Source: a virus. From it: DNA of 55,651 nt. Positions 44,001 to 52,900 of this stretch are shown here, piece by piece (position 1 is the stretch's first letter; every line of letters begins with the position of its first letter). Under the pieces are notes generated by a model. It was given only the letters and a program-made list of their open reading frames with translations, did not search any database and was not told the DNA's origin. A program made the translations under genes and the position numbers. The stretch spans positions 1 to 55,651 of IMG/VR virus record IMGVR_UViG_3300027749_000134; one strand, written 5' to 3'.

Positions 44001-47000
44001 CAGCACTACCGATGTCTTGAACGTTAGTAACATCTACACCTCCTACCCATATTTTTCCAGTGGTGCCAGATCTTGTGGCTGCTATGTGATACCAGGTATT
44101 GCCAACTGTTCTTCCTTGTCCTACTATATTATTTCCAGTTATGCCCCACAATGGGATATCATTGACGCCTACCAAGGTGCCATAACCAACAAATCTCCAT
44201 GTATTGTTATAGTATTGCAGTTCCCAAAAACGATTTTCAGCAGAGGTCATATTACTTAAAATTGCGTATTGACCAGTGTCAGTGGGCATGGTGCCTGGCC
44301 AGTATACCCAGGCTTCTACGGTAAAATCACCAGAGAATGACCATGCCGATTGATAGGTAGCGGCAATGGTTAAATATTGACCATTCCCAGCAAAACTTAC
44401 AGCACCAGATATTGTTCCTGCACCACTAACTGAAATAGTAGATGTATTGCCGCCTCCGCCGCCTCCGCCACCTGCAACTACCAAATAGTCAATGGTTACT
44501 GCAGATCCAGTACTTCCATACACCGGTAGTTTATATGTAGTTGGTTGATTAGCTGATAATAATAGTGTGGTATTTTTAAAATATGTATCACTGGCACCTG
44601 TAGGATATCTATCTGCATCACCTAAGTTTGCAGGATAGCGGAATACAACAATACCACTGCCACCAGCGCCACCAGCGCCTCGCCAGTCAAACGCACCAGC
44701 AATTTGACTGCCACCACCTCCACCACCTCCTGTATTTGTTAGGCCTGCAATTGCAGGAAGAGTACCTATCCCATCTTTATATCCTGATCCGTCACCACCA
44801 CCGCCTAATCCACCGGGGCCTCCGGTTCTACCAGCATTAGCGGGATAATCGCCACCACCACCACCGCCACCATAAGCTGTAGAAACACCTGTATAATTAA
44901 AGTAAGCACCATCGCCGCCGCGCCCGCCTTCCCACCCTACAAAGCCTTGGCTAGCAACTTCTATTAAACATAGTTGTCCTGGACTAGCATATCCGCCACC
45001 GCCGCCAGAACCGCCGCCGCTAGTTCCATTGATACTTCCTCTACCACCGTTGTAGCCTTGTCCAGGAATACCTGCACCACCTGGAGCATCATATCCGCCA
45101 CCGCCCCCACTTCCGCCTATTTGTCCTGAGCTAGCCTGGGCACCTCCACCACCACCACCGCCTACTGCTCTTACTAAATCACTTTGTATATTTGTAGAAC
45201 TAAATGCATAGAACGGAGACATCATCGATGATGTTGTTACTGCCGTTCCAGATGTTGTAAACGTAACATTATTATTAGAAAAATCAGTGGTTATTGAACT
45301 GTTATTTTGACTAACCAACGTCAATAAAACAGTTTGAGTAGTTATGGCAGCAATTGTACTTCCTGATATTACATTTATACTTTGGCTTGTTGTTAAATTT
45401 TGTGTAGGAGGAGTAAAATTTCTTGTGTATACGGCGGTGCCTTTTACTATACGTACATTTGTAATAAACCCTGAAAATTTACTCGCACCAGCGGCATCAC
45501 TGCCAATTACAAGGGGAACGGCAGGATCGTCCCATAATGTAAAACTAGTGGTGATCGATGCTGTTGAAACACCATTTGCCCATGTTGAAAATGTATTTCC
45601 AAAACGTGTAGCGGCCACATGAGACCAAGCATTGGCAATAACAGGAGTTGTACCCAATGATGTGACAAGCCACCCACTACCGCCGCCATTATTCATAGAA
45701 TATAATTTAACAAGATTATTTTCTAACAATAGAATAAATGCACCTGCACTAGAAACAATACTTGCATTCTTTGTTATAATTTGTTGTTGTGCTATATTCA
45801 CCGCAGTAGGATATATCCAACATTCAATAGTCCAATCTCCTGAGCCAAATGTAAAGTCTGCTGAACTTGGTATTGTTAGATATTGTGTACTACCATTAAA
45901 ACTTAAACTACCACCGGTGCTGAATGGAGTAGCAGCATTGTATGTAACGCTGCCAACATTGGTGATATTAGTATTTCTTAGAGAACTATCATTTAAATAT
46001 GCACCAGAAGATGCTACATTTAATAATAATGATGTATATGTAATGTTAGTTACTGGATTAGTATATACAGTTAACGGCGTAGATGAAGGAACAAAAGTAC
46101 CTGTATAAACTGCCACACCATTGACCAAACGTAAATTACTTATATATCCAGCATAAGTTAGATATTGAGCGCCACCTGCTATGGATATATTAGTAGTAGT
46201 AAAAGTTATTGCATTTGAATAGTTGTAGGTAAGGCTATCAGGTACACCATTGATCCATAAATTAAAATAATTTGATTTTCTTGTTAGTGCTATATGTGTC
46301 CATTTATATGCAGTAATTGTTCCATTGCTAAGAAAGTATTGTGTACCGGGTGGATTCACAGACAATGAATATCCTTGTCCAAACCCAAGTTTATAATTAG
46401 GATCTAAATAAAAGTCCCAGCTTCCGGTAGGTACATCAGGATTTCTTGTATCAATCAACGTGCGATTATAATTTGCACTTGTTTTTTCAGGTCCTGCAGT
46501 GGGATAAATCCACATCTCAATGGTAAAATCACTAGAGCCAAAATTAAATGATGAATTAGATGCTCTTAGTTTAGTATTAAAGAAATATCCCGAATAATAT
46601 GAAAATGTAGTAGATGTTGGATAGAATAAACTATCGCTGCCATTTCCACCGTTTAATCCCGCTGATTGATTTGTTCCTGTGAGAATTGCAGCAGTGCTAC
46701 CACCAGCACCTACCACTACGTTCCAAGTTGTTCCAGAAGTTATATACCCTGTTCCAGCAGGAACTGGATTTGGATAATATCCTGTATAATTACTTAATGT
46801 AGAAAATCCTGTTGGAGGAGCATAGATATTTTCATTACCTGCACGAAATAAACCGTTTAATGTTCCACCTGCTGCGGCACCAGAAAACATTATTAGTCTT
46901 ATAGCATTGGTTCCTGTAAACCCTGTTCCACTTACAGAATTTGGATCAAGATACCAGGTATTATTTTTACCAAAAAATACCTGTGCGGGATTTGCATAGC

Positions 47001-47706
47001 ATTGATATGCAATTTGCAAGGTATCACCTGCAACAAAATTTCCTAATGCTGTTCCACCGGTTGTACCACCAAATCCTGTACCACCAACAAGGTATATACA
47101 TGGAACATTAGTATAACCACTCAATGGTACACCATCTCTAATTAATCCAACAAGTACATCGGCACGCGGTAGTGAGCGTATATATATTTCAAAATAAAAT
47201 GCTCTATTTCCCTGAGCATCAGCTTCGGGCAAAGGCATACTTCTTGCGCCGCCGCTGGCATTTTGTACATTACGCCAATCAAATAGAAAATTACCAGTTG
47301 CTCCTGTAAAATCAGTAACATTAGTACCAGTAATCCAACCACCTGCAACAGCAGCAACAGAAGATGTTGTTGCTGCAATATACAACGGGCTTGGAACTAC
47401 CCTAGATACTGGAGTTAATTGCCCAGTAAGTATTCCTCCAGCACCGCCTCCAGCGGCACCTGCCTGTCCGTTAAAAGAAGAACCACCGGCACCACCACCA
47501 CCAACTGCAAACCACTCTAGTGGGTATACAGTGGAAGTAACTGTGAATATACCCGATGAGGTAAAAATATGGGCAATATACGTTGTGCCATTATAAGTAT
47601 AGGAAGTAATTGTACCACCACGAGCATATGTACTAGTAGTTACATTAGCCGCCGTAGCAGTTGATACATAACGTTGTCTGCGAATTATACCTAAATCAAA
47701 TGGCAT
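38050..47706 (-). CDS. Giant LamG/SPRY/Gly-rich adhesin, paralogue (3218 aa)
   Basis: Head MPFDLGIIRRQRY followed by HIFTSSGIFTVTS parallels the 5757-aa protein. The layout is more mixed: an early Gly-rich patch, then an SPRY-like domain (about residues 115-330: SGGARSMPLPEADAQGNRAFYFEIYI, VLVGLIRDG, LQIAY......FFGKNNTWYL); then about nine LamG domains marked by GYITNVRIVKG-type motifs, interspersed with three Gly-rich blocks (around residues 860-1010, 1080 and 1590-1750) and a second SPRY-like insert (about 2680-2860: SGGARSTALRDSGSYYFEVVYN). The last LamG domain (YFNGYIDEVRITKGVARYS) matches the last domain of the larger paralogue. It starts 10 nt after the preceding stop without a clear ribosome site, so translation is probably coupled. 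Confidence 0.9.
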   Translation of the reverse strand: MPFDLGIIRRQRYVSTATAANVTTSTYARGGTITSYTYNGTTYIAHIFTSSGIFTVTSTVYPLEWFAVGGGGAGGSSFNGQAGAAGGGAGGILTGQLTPVSRVVPSPLYIAATTSSVAAVAGGWITGTNVTDFTGATGNFLFDWRNVQNASGGARSMPLPEADAQGNRAFYFEIYIRSLPRADVLVGLIRDGVPLSGYTNVPCIYLVGGTGFGGTTGGTALGNFVAGDTLQIAYQCYANPAQVFFGKNNTWYLDPNSVSGTGFTGTNAIRLIMFSGAAAGGTLNGLFRAGNENIYAPPTGFSTLSNYTGYYPNPVPAGTGYITSGTTWNVVVGAGGSTAAILTGTNQSAGLNGGNGSDSLFYPTSTTFSYYSGYFFNTKLRASNSSFNFGSSDFTIEMWIYPTAGPEKTSANYNRTLIDTRNPDVPTGSWDFYLDPNYKLGFGQGYSLSVNPPGTQYFLSNGTITAYKWTHIALTRKSNYFNLWINGVPDSLTYNYSNAITFTTTNISIAGGAQYLTYAGYISNLRLVNGVAVYTGTFVPSSTPLTVYTNPVTNITYTSLLLNVASSGAYLNDSSLRNTNITNVGSVTYNAATPFSTGGSLSFNGSTQYLTIPSSADFTFGSGDWTIECWIYPTAVNIAQQQIITKNASIVSSAGAFILLLENNLVKLYSMNNGGGSGWLVTSLGTTPVIANAWSHVAATRFGNTFSTWANGVSTASITTSFTLWDDPAVPLVIGSDAAGASKFSGFITNVRIVKGTAVYTRNFTPPTQNLTTSQSINVISGSTIAAITTQTVLLTLVSQNNSSITTDFSNNNVTFTTSGTAVTTSSMMSPFYAFSSTNIQSDLVRAVGGGGGGGAQASSGQIGGSGGGGGYDAPGGAGIPGQGYNGGRGSINGTSGGGSGGGGGYASPGQLCLIEVASQGFVGWEGGRGGDGAYFNYTGVSTAYGGGGGGGDYPANAGRTGGPGGLGGGGDGSGYKDGIGTLPAIAGLTNTGGGGGGGSQIAGAFDWRGAGGAGGSGIVVFRYPANLGDADRYPTGASDTYFKNTTLLLSANQPTTYKLPVYGSTGSAVTIDYLVVAGGGGGGGGNTSTISVSGAGTISGAVSFAGNGQYLTIAATYQSAWSFSGDFTVEAWVYWPGTMPTDTGQYAILSNMTSAENRFWELQYYNNTWRFVGYGTLVGVNDIPLWGITGNNIVGQGRTVGNTWYHIAATRSGTTGKIWVGGVDVTNVQDIGSADLTPANVSKSSALYIGQSGLGSSYRWTGYITNVRITKGQALYNTTFTPATPLSAGANTTVLLLFNTDLTKLFDSSTNAFPVTNNGGVTWENTTLPSLSGSPWTGGSLSFSGGNSITVPYSASAFLLTGDFTVEMWIYPTSFTGPNSHGKMVFSNGGQSGGDTDGYSLIMYSSGLYIVTRRTGGVYSQPAAAPAGGILLFTWYHVAYVRYNGNHNLWLNGVFYSYSGNQITDTIGNSGYPFSIGDESVNSRYNDPFTGYITGVRVINGTAAYTTTLFPSGFIPGIPMADVTNTKLLLNVASSGAYLTDSSSSPLTPANPSGVTFNSNVPSAASVISYSVAGISGGGGGGGGLLAALGYPLPGTLNSDGTYTLNTTTYTITVGSGGSGGTGGASPNNGSSGTNSSISFSNTNIVAYGGGGGATYGQAGSAGGSGGGGTGQTIGGSGIVVQGNAGAPVTYGFINININITAYPGGGGGGAGTTGTTGTVASPTTVGGTGGIGSSSTIITAAIAAYAGVGQVVGTSVYFAGGGSGNGATAGAISYGNGIPGSLSFNGSSYLTVPTSTTFQFGTNNFTAEAWVFRSVAWTAQNIFFCQWSGSTGGTTLSWAVITSNDTNGYARFLLSTDGTAVLTDSISSTVIPLNQWNHIAFVRNSNTFTLYLNGTSVVTYSIGTPSLYAATNTISIGASSAGTQPFTGYITNARIVKGLAVYTGNFTTATSSLQTTQAANPYGGSNTQAILTASYTSLLLVPQSTYDSSIYANVVSNVGGVVYVNTNTPYTIPSNGTGGGGLGGSTSTSGTTGSSGVVVIRYNSVIQDATYTPGTATFINTGGYKTYIFTATGTLSFSTSTLFNTTTYVSGTITSSTINNRAVIDTSYNYLTSNLNTGSLTFTQGSFSPYGSLWSTAFNGTSDYFSFTSTGTAFAQNTFFGANKTFTVESWLYPNGFQTASTSSVILGDASPTGGQLAWSVGIDSQNRPMLYWRDSANTNYFITATNFLSTSSWNHVAWVVNAGTPTIFVNGIYQITTASTISTLTNTTQTQGMVIGAYGAKYYNGFISNLRAVSGTALYSRDPTNLNQKSLYFDGTNQSLSISRSYSLPALGLYLTPYTLECWVFPNVTAGQYIFGTAIYNNNAHFILCTCTSSPGDGGSNLFFGFYNAGMIGALSSTQLPLYRWSHVAGVYDGVQHNLYLNGVKIAVSPGSVAVATITTSTLYIGRKWDVASNCFNGYLSNVRLVIGTAIYTSNFTPPTTSLTSITNTVLLTLLPTDATIVDSSINAVSITPAVTPVFVTGTYPNVLPSFSVPTSPLPASANTVLLTMNSNQFVDSSTSTIALSTGTATSTPKIQRFSPFPLGSAYNPATLGGSALFNGTSDFIYTNTLTSTSTALQLSGSGLSITNISAAQSAATGIFSFSFNNIQGSSGGARSTALRDSGSYYFEVVYNSGDFPLFGLARDTSTGGYSNVPSIYAYDGTGYGGMTGGTTLTAPFSSGDIIRIAYNASTNKVWIGRNAVWYLDPVSTAGSTIPGTGNLRFIIMSGASFGSSTTGTFRYYTANTYSPPAGFTNATYSGGTTIAADAAYNAQGWVSASTDYSTSAIATVNSVSSSYNTGGDFTIEMWLYVNSLAAAQTVFDLAGNYGNTLRPDSLALNLATSGFYSIATNNSTSPNSNRAILPFTWNHIAMVRSGPLISIFQNGSPTLGYNTTTNYSAGQLVIGRNGPTATSYFNGYISDFRIVKRALYSNTFNPPLAPLTTVDLSTSTSLLLNFNQASLIDKTALTNLTPQDGPIISTSVVKYNPGSFYFNGISDYLSITPAGSTATYALGVSDFTVEMWVYALPVSTWVGTQLQPATVRSLFDMRTINLANVGFDIYLTATGTLNFSTTGLIYITGTTPLPTNFWHHIALVRRNNVFVLFLNGIQEGNPYSGSITQNFTNSTIRIGFGVAGVGYFNGYIDEVRITKGVARYSITSTSTYYSGFAIPQKASSVK

Positions 47707-47716
47707 TGCTTAGTTC

Positions 47717-48121
47717 TTATTCAGGTGGATTTTCACTAGGAACTTGTTCAGTAATCAGTGGGATTATTATAACCTTCCACGATACTGTTTCTTCATCCCA
47801 TTGATAATAAGTTCCAGTGCTTGGATCAGCTGCGGGCATTTCAACGGGTGCATCCCAAATACATGTATCTTCATTTAAAATCCAGCTTGGATATGGTTGT
47901 GGTGAATAAAATGCATCGCGTTCTAGATCATATACAGATCCAATGCCTGCATAGTTTTTACGTAAAGGGGTGCCGCCTAATTTATGTTCACCGGCATAGG
48001 TATTATAGCTAGTTTGTACCCAACTTCCAGGATCTCCAAATAAACCAGTATTAATTACATCTTGTTCTACAACAATAACCTGTGTTACTAGACCGTTTTC
48101 AACTTTTGCAAAATGACTCAT
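47717..48121 (-). CDS. Small conserved virion-associated protein (134 aa)
   Basis: Strong family signature: MSHFAKVENGLVTQVIVVEQDVI, WVQTSYNTYAGEHKLGG, KNYAGIGSVYDLERDAFYSPQPYPSWILNEDTCIWDAPVEMP. Proteins with this plan occur alone or as domains in fibre regions of many T4-like marine phages and are taken to be virion components. The tail is Pro/Glu-rich (EQVPSENPPE). It has a GGAAGG ribosome site and a late-type box in the 48150-48171 palindrome. The two giant adhesins follow directly and may share its transcript. Confidence 0.85.
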   Translation of the reverse strand: MSHFAKVENGLVTQVIVVEQDVINTGLFGDPGSWVQTSYNTYAGEHKLGGTPLRKNYAGIGSVYDLERDAFYSPQPYPSWILNEDTCIWDAPVEMPAADPSTGTYYQWDEETVSWKVIIIPLITEQVPSENPPE

Positions 48122-48149
48122 TTTTATTAACCTTCCGTGGTACGTATAT

Positions 48150-48171
48150 GATATTTATTAATCTAAATATC
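48150..48171 (-). promoter_or_regulatory. Late-type promoter box within a perfect palindrome
   Basis: AATAAATA on the minus strand (48159-48152) lies inside the inverted repeat GATATTTA-TTAATC-TAAATATC. It is 30 nt before the ATG of the 134-aa gene and is the last box before the two giant adhesin genes. Confidence 0.5.
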
Positions 48172-48203
48172 AATGTGATTAATATTTTTGAAGATTGAAA
48201 AAT

Positions 48204-49181
48204 TTACCAGCTTGTGGCTATAACTATACCATCGCCGCCCTTGCCGCCTGCGCCGGAAGTTGATAAATTTCCTGTAAGACACCCGCCACCGCCGCCACCA
48301 CCGCTGCCAAAAGCACCATCACCGCCTCTGCCACCGCTAGATCCTGCTACTGCACTACCACCGGATGATCCACCACCCGAGCCGCCATAAAAATACCACA
48401 ATCCGCGTATTGGTTGATTGCCATGTGAACCAGCGGTGCCGCTACCCGTTGAAGTACCACCTGCACCACCTGCAATTGTAGGGAATACTCCGGCACCTGT
48501 AATGGCACCGCCAGCATTTCCAGCTGTTGCTGTTGCTGGAAGAGTACCTCCACCTGCTCCCGAGTTTACAATTATTCCTGTGACACCTATTGTAATAGCA
48601 GCACCACCTATAGCACCAATAACGCCAGCAGTGTTAAGGTTATTAGCGGCAGATGAAAAGAATGTTCCAAGCGTACATAAAGGAGCCTGTGCTACAGTAA
48701 CTTGTGCAGCTAATGCACCAGCGGTACCAGCAGTAGCACCAGTACCACCACCTGCACCACCACCACCATTCGCTCTAATTAATAAGTTATTGGCATTTAG
48801 AGCTGTATCAGGATATATAGCAACATAACTATTAATACCAGCTGTACCTGCTACGCCATTACCAGCAGTGGTTAAAACTGCTGTTCCGCCAAGACCGCCG
48901 TTGCCCACCGAGATATATAATACATCAGGTAAGGCCCATGCTGGAAATGTAACAATAGATGGGGAACATGACGCACCACCACCACCACCTGCTGCGGCAC
49001 TAACTGCACCTAGTACACCACTACCACCTCCGCCACCCCCTGCAAATACAAAAAATTGTACAAAGTTAATACCACGCGGTTTAACCCATGTAACCCAGTT
49101 TGCACCGGCTACAGGAGAATTAGCATTAAACACCTGTAGATCATATTTAGGATTACCAGCAAGATGGCTTATATCTAACAT
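48204..49181 (-). CDS. Glycine-rich virion adhesin (325 aa)
   Basis: An N-terminal segment of 45 residues (YDLQVFNANSPVAGANWVTWVKPRGINFVQFFVFAGGGGGG) ends in the same hydrophobic-strand-then-GGGG entry seen in the other Gly-rich proteins here. Residues 48-310 are Gly/Ala-rich with short strands (VLYISVGNGGLGG, NNLLIRANGGGG, ITIGVTGIIVNSGAGG), closing with GGDGIVIATSW. It is Ala-richer than the paralogues at 13524-15374, so probably a separate lineage. The start lies 4 nt after the preceding stop. Likely a fibre-tip or capsid-fibre adhesin. Confidence 0.8.
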   Translation of the reverse strand: MLDISHLAGNPKYDLQVFNANSPVAGANWVTWVKPRGINFVQFFVFAGGGGGGSGVLGAVSAAAGGGGGASCSPSIVTFPAWALPDVLYISVGNGGLGGTAVLTTAGNGVAGTAGINSYVAIYPDTALNANNLLIRANGGGGAGGGTGATAGTAGALAAQVTVAQAPLCTLGTFFSSAANNLNTAGVIGAIGGAAITIGVTGIIVNSGAGGGTLPATATAGNAGGAITGAGVFPTIAGGAGGTSTGSGTAGSHGNQPIRGLWYFYGGSGGGSSGGSAVAGSSGGRGGDGAFGSGGGGGGGCLTGNLSTSGAGGKGGDGIVIATSW

Positions 49182-49184
49182 AGA

Positions 49185-49949
49185 TTAATACTTTCCACCT
49201 ATACCCATTACATACCAACCTGTGGCCACGTTTTGTCCTAGGCCAACAAATACTCTGTATCCCGGTGGCAATGCCAAGTTCATTGGATAGTCAAGTTCGG
49301 TGGTAGCAGCATTGATAGTGGCTGCTGTAGCAGGCAATGACAATTCACCATAAAACATATTGTTAACCACATAGTCTGAAGGGTTTGCCAACTGTCCTGC
49401 TATAATAGGCACGGTTTGTGTAAATGTAGTAAGTGTTGAAGAAAAATAAACATATTCTCCCTGCGATACAGGTCCAGTATATATACGATAACTAACTGCT
49501 CCACTGACACCTGCCCATGACCAACTAATTGAACCCAATGGTCCGACTACGTTAACTGCACTAGATTCAGCAGATTGATTACTTAATCCGCCCCATTGAT
49601 CAATTGCTTGAATTTTAGCATAAAATGTACCAGTGCTTAATGTTCCGCCAGATGCACTAGGAGTACCAGTAGGTGTACCAGGCGTGGTTAATGGAGATAC
49701 AACGTTTAATAAACCTTCATTGATCCATATACGAGCCACAGTTGCTACGTTGGCACCGTCTGCTTTGGCTTTAAATCTTATTCTTTGTATAAACCCGCCA
49801 TTGGTAAGATCTGCTGTAAAAACTGGAACAACATATGTACCTGTACCTGCAAAGTCTGCAACAGCAGAGTTAGTTGAAGAGTTAACGATCAATACACCGC
49901 CCTGTATGTCTCCTACTCTTGAAAAAATTGGGGATGAATTTCCAGCCAT
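49185..49949 (-). CDS. Structural protein with inserted FN3-like domain (254 aa)
   Basis: Residues 1-80 (MAGNSSPIFSRVGDIQGGVLIVNSS, VPVFTADLTNGGFIQRIRFKAKADGANVATVARIWINEG) and 195-254 (ELSLPATAATINAATTELDYPMNLALPPGYRVFVGLGQNVATGWYVMGIGGKY) form a phage structural family usually about 130-140 aa long. Residues 85-190 interrupt it with a fibronectin-III-like domain (YAKIQAIDQWGGLSNQSAES, ISWSWAGVSGAVSYRIYTGPVSQGEYVYF). FN3/Ig-like inserts in phage virion proteins are thought to aid weak carbohydrate binding. A CATAAATA box is at 49982-49989 and AAGGA precedes the ATG. Confidence 0.85.
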   Translation of the reverse strand: MAGNSSPIFSRVGDIQGGVLIVNSSTNSAVADFAGTGTYVVPVFTADLTNGGFIQRIRFKAKADGANVATVARIWINEGLLNVVSPLTTPGTPTGTPSASGGTLSTGTFYAKIQAIDQWGGLSNQSAESSAVNVVGPLGSISWSWAGVSGAVSYRIYTGPVSQGEYVYFSSTLTTFTQTVPIIAGQLANPSDYVVNNMFYGELSLPATAATINAATTELDYPMNLALPPGYRVFVGLGQNVATGWYVMGIGGKY

Positions 49950-49981
49950 GTTTAGTATTCCTTAAATGTGTTAACTGTACG

Positions 49982-49989
49982 TATTTATG
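49982..49989 (-). promoter_or_regulatory. Late-type promoter box CATAAATA
   Basis: Minus-strand CATAAATA overlapping the stop codon region of the upstream fibre gene, 32 nt before the ATG of the 254-aa gene. Confidence 0.55.
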
Positions 49990-52900
49990 GTAGGTACCAA
50001 CCAGCAGCGCCAGTTATGACAGAATAGTAAGAACTAACACCGGATGCACCTGTATCACCTTTACTGCCCACAAAACCGTTATTTCCTGATGGACCCATTG
50101 CACCCATTGAACCAGTGAATCCATTAGATGCTGTAGCTGGCCCAACCCATGTCCATTCATTAACAGCAATTTTTATCAAAGAACCAATGGCATATTGCTG
50201 ATTTAATATAGGAAAATCAGTATAATGCAGCGTAACCGCACCAGAATATGGAGATATTGTTACAGGTCCTACACCAAATTGTTGAATATCAACTCGTTGT
50301 CCAATTGCAAAAGTAACATCAGCATCACGTGGAATAACTAATGTAGTTCCCACGGCATTGTTTATTTCAATCAAATATCCAGCATCACCGGACACTAAAG
50401 TATATGTAGTACCTGTTTGTACATTGAATGCTTGTACAGCATTAAATCCACCAATACTTCCAGTATATCCAAAACTTCCAGTATATCCAGCTGATCCAAT
50501 ATAGCCAGTGCTACCAGTGTAGCCTTGGCCACCAGTTGGTACAACAAATAACCATTCATTAGAATTAGTTTTTACCAATGACCCTAGACTATATTGAGCA
50601 TTCAGTATAGGATAATCTGTGGATACAATTGTAACACCGGAATCACCTACTACTGTAATACCACCTATACCAATCTGTTCTATATCTAAACGACTACCTA
50701 TTGGAAAGTTTACTGAACTTTCCACAGGTACTGTTAGTGTAATAGGAAGTGTGTTATTTAATTTTAATAGATTTCCAGCATCAGTTAATGCCAATGTATA
50801 AGTTGATGATGTAATGGTATTAAATGCTTGTACCGCACTGCTGAAATTACCCTGACTACCAGTATAACCAAAGCTACCACCAAACCCGGCGCCTGCACTA
50901 CCAGTATATCCTGTTTGTAATACAAAGTTTAATACAGCCTGTCCAAAGTTTCCAGAGTTAGAAACAGTAGATGTAGTTCCACTGATTGTAACTGTTCCGA
51001 GTTGTACAGTGGCAGCAGTTCCTGTACTGCCTGTATATCCAATATCACCGGTTCTACCAAAAGATATAGCCAATGCATCTACTGCTGATGGAATTTGAGC
51101 ACCAGCAACATATACTGAATTTAATGTATAGTATCCTGAATTGTTGACAACAGATAATATAGCAAATACATTGGTTAAAGTATTAAGATTAGAATTATTC
51201 TTAACCTCTAAATATCCTTTTACTGAATTTGAACTAGCACCCATGGAACTAAACCAGGATGTAAGATCTGCTCCATATATATCATTAGCATCCATATATA
51301 TGGCAGTAACTGAAGCCACTGATGTACTATTATATCTAATAGCACCATTTACCAATGAAGTTAACGTAGTAGTGGTTGACTCAAACGCATATTGAAAACC
51401 TGGCTTTTGTCCTTGACTACCAGTATATCCCCTACTACCCCAATATCCTGTAGCTCCTATACTACCTATCCATCCTTGACTACCAACATAACCGATAGAT
51501 CCCATTGGCCCAGTATCACCTAAATATCCCTGAGGACCTTGGATACCTTGACTACCTGTATAGCCAATGATTAATCCAACATCTAACCATGATCCACCAT
51601 TCCATACCCACATATGACCTGTGCTTGTGGTAACATATGTATCATTAAATGCACCTGTATAGCTACTTGGCCAACCTGGCAAATCTAAATATGTTGATGT
51701 TGTTCCTACGATAACAACGCTGGTACCAGTTGCACCTTGACTACCTGTATAGCCAAGTTGTCCTTGGAATCCGCTGGCTGATATTTCAATCCATTGAACA
51801 CTATCACCATCATTGGTCCATACAAGTTCAATACCATAATTAGTATTAAACCAACGGTCGCCGGGTACTGGGAATGGTGGAGCATCGGGAGAATAAGTAT
51901 AAGAACTTTCACCCATGATACCTTGTACACCCTGGATACCTTGTACACCCTGGATACCTTGAATACCTTGAACATTGGCATCATTACCCTGAATACCTTG
52001 TAATCCCTGAATACCTTGGATACCTTGTATACCTTGTATACCTTGGCTACCATCTTGACCTATATATCCAGCTGTACCTTGTATACCTTGGCTACCTGTA
52101 TAACCAATAAATGATCCAGCATCTGTCCAAGCAGTACCGTCCCAGACCCATAAATGACCATTACTTTGAACTATATATCCATCACCGATAGAACCTGTAT
52201 AGGTCATCGGAGTTGGAGGTGTTTGATAACCAGGTAATAAATTATATGTTGAGGTACTACCTTTAATTACAACGCTAGTACCAGCATCACCTTTGCTACC
52301 TGAATATCCTACACTACCGCCATAACCCTGTACACCTTGAATACCCTGTATACCCTGTACACCTTGACCAGTAAGACCCTGTACACCTTGTATACCTTGA
52401 ATACCCTGATAGCCCTGTGTACCTTGTAATCCCTGTGTACCTTGAACACCTTGGCTACCAGTATAACCACGTGGTCCCTGATCACCTGTAGTACCTTGAC
52501 TACCGGTATAACCTTGGCTACCGGTATATGCTCTACTACCAGTATAACCTACACTACCAGTAAATCCAACTCCACGTTCCTGACCACTTATGAATAGTTG
52601 TCCTGTAACGTAAAATGCTCCTGCAACATTTAAATCGCCGCCAATGCCAACGCCACCAACAACAGTTAATGCACCATTGGTACTGGTTGTAGAACTGGTA
52701 GCAGAATATATTGCCACTCCAGTTTTATTCATGGTCATTACATGAGTAGCAGTAGTGGCACCAAAGTCAGTAGTTACACCTGGTAATGCAGTTCCGTCTG
52801 TATAGAATTCAATATTTGTATTAGTGTTAGCATTGGCAATGACTAAATTTTGGCCCTTGTTGATGAGATATCCATCATTTGCGTTTGTTATTCCAAAATC

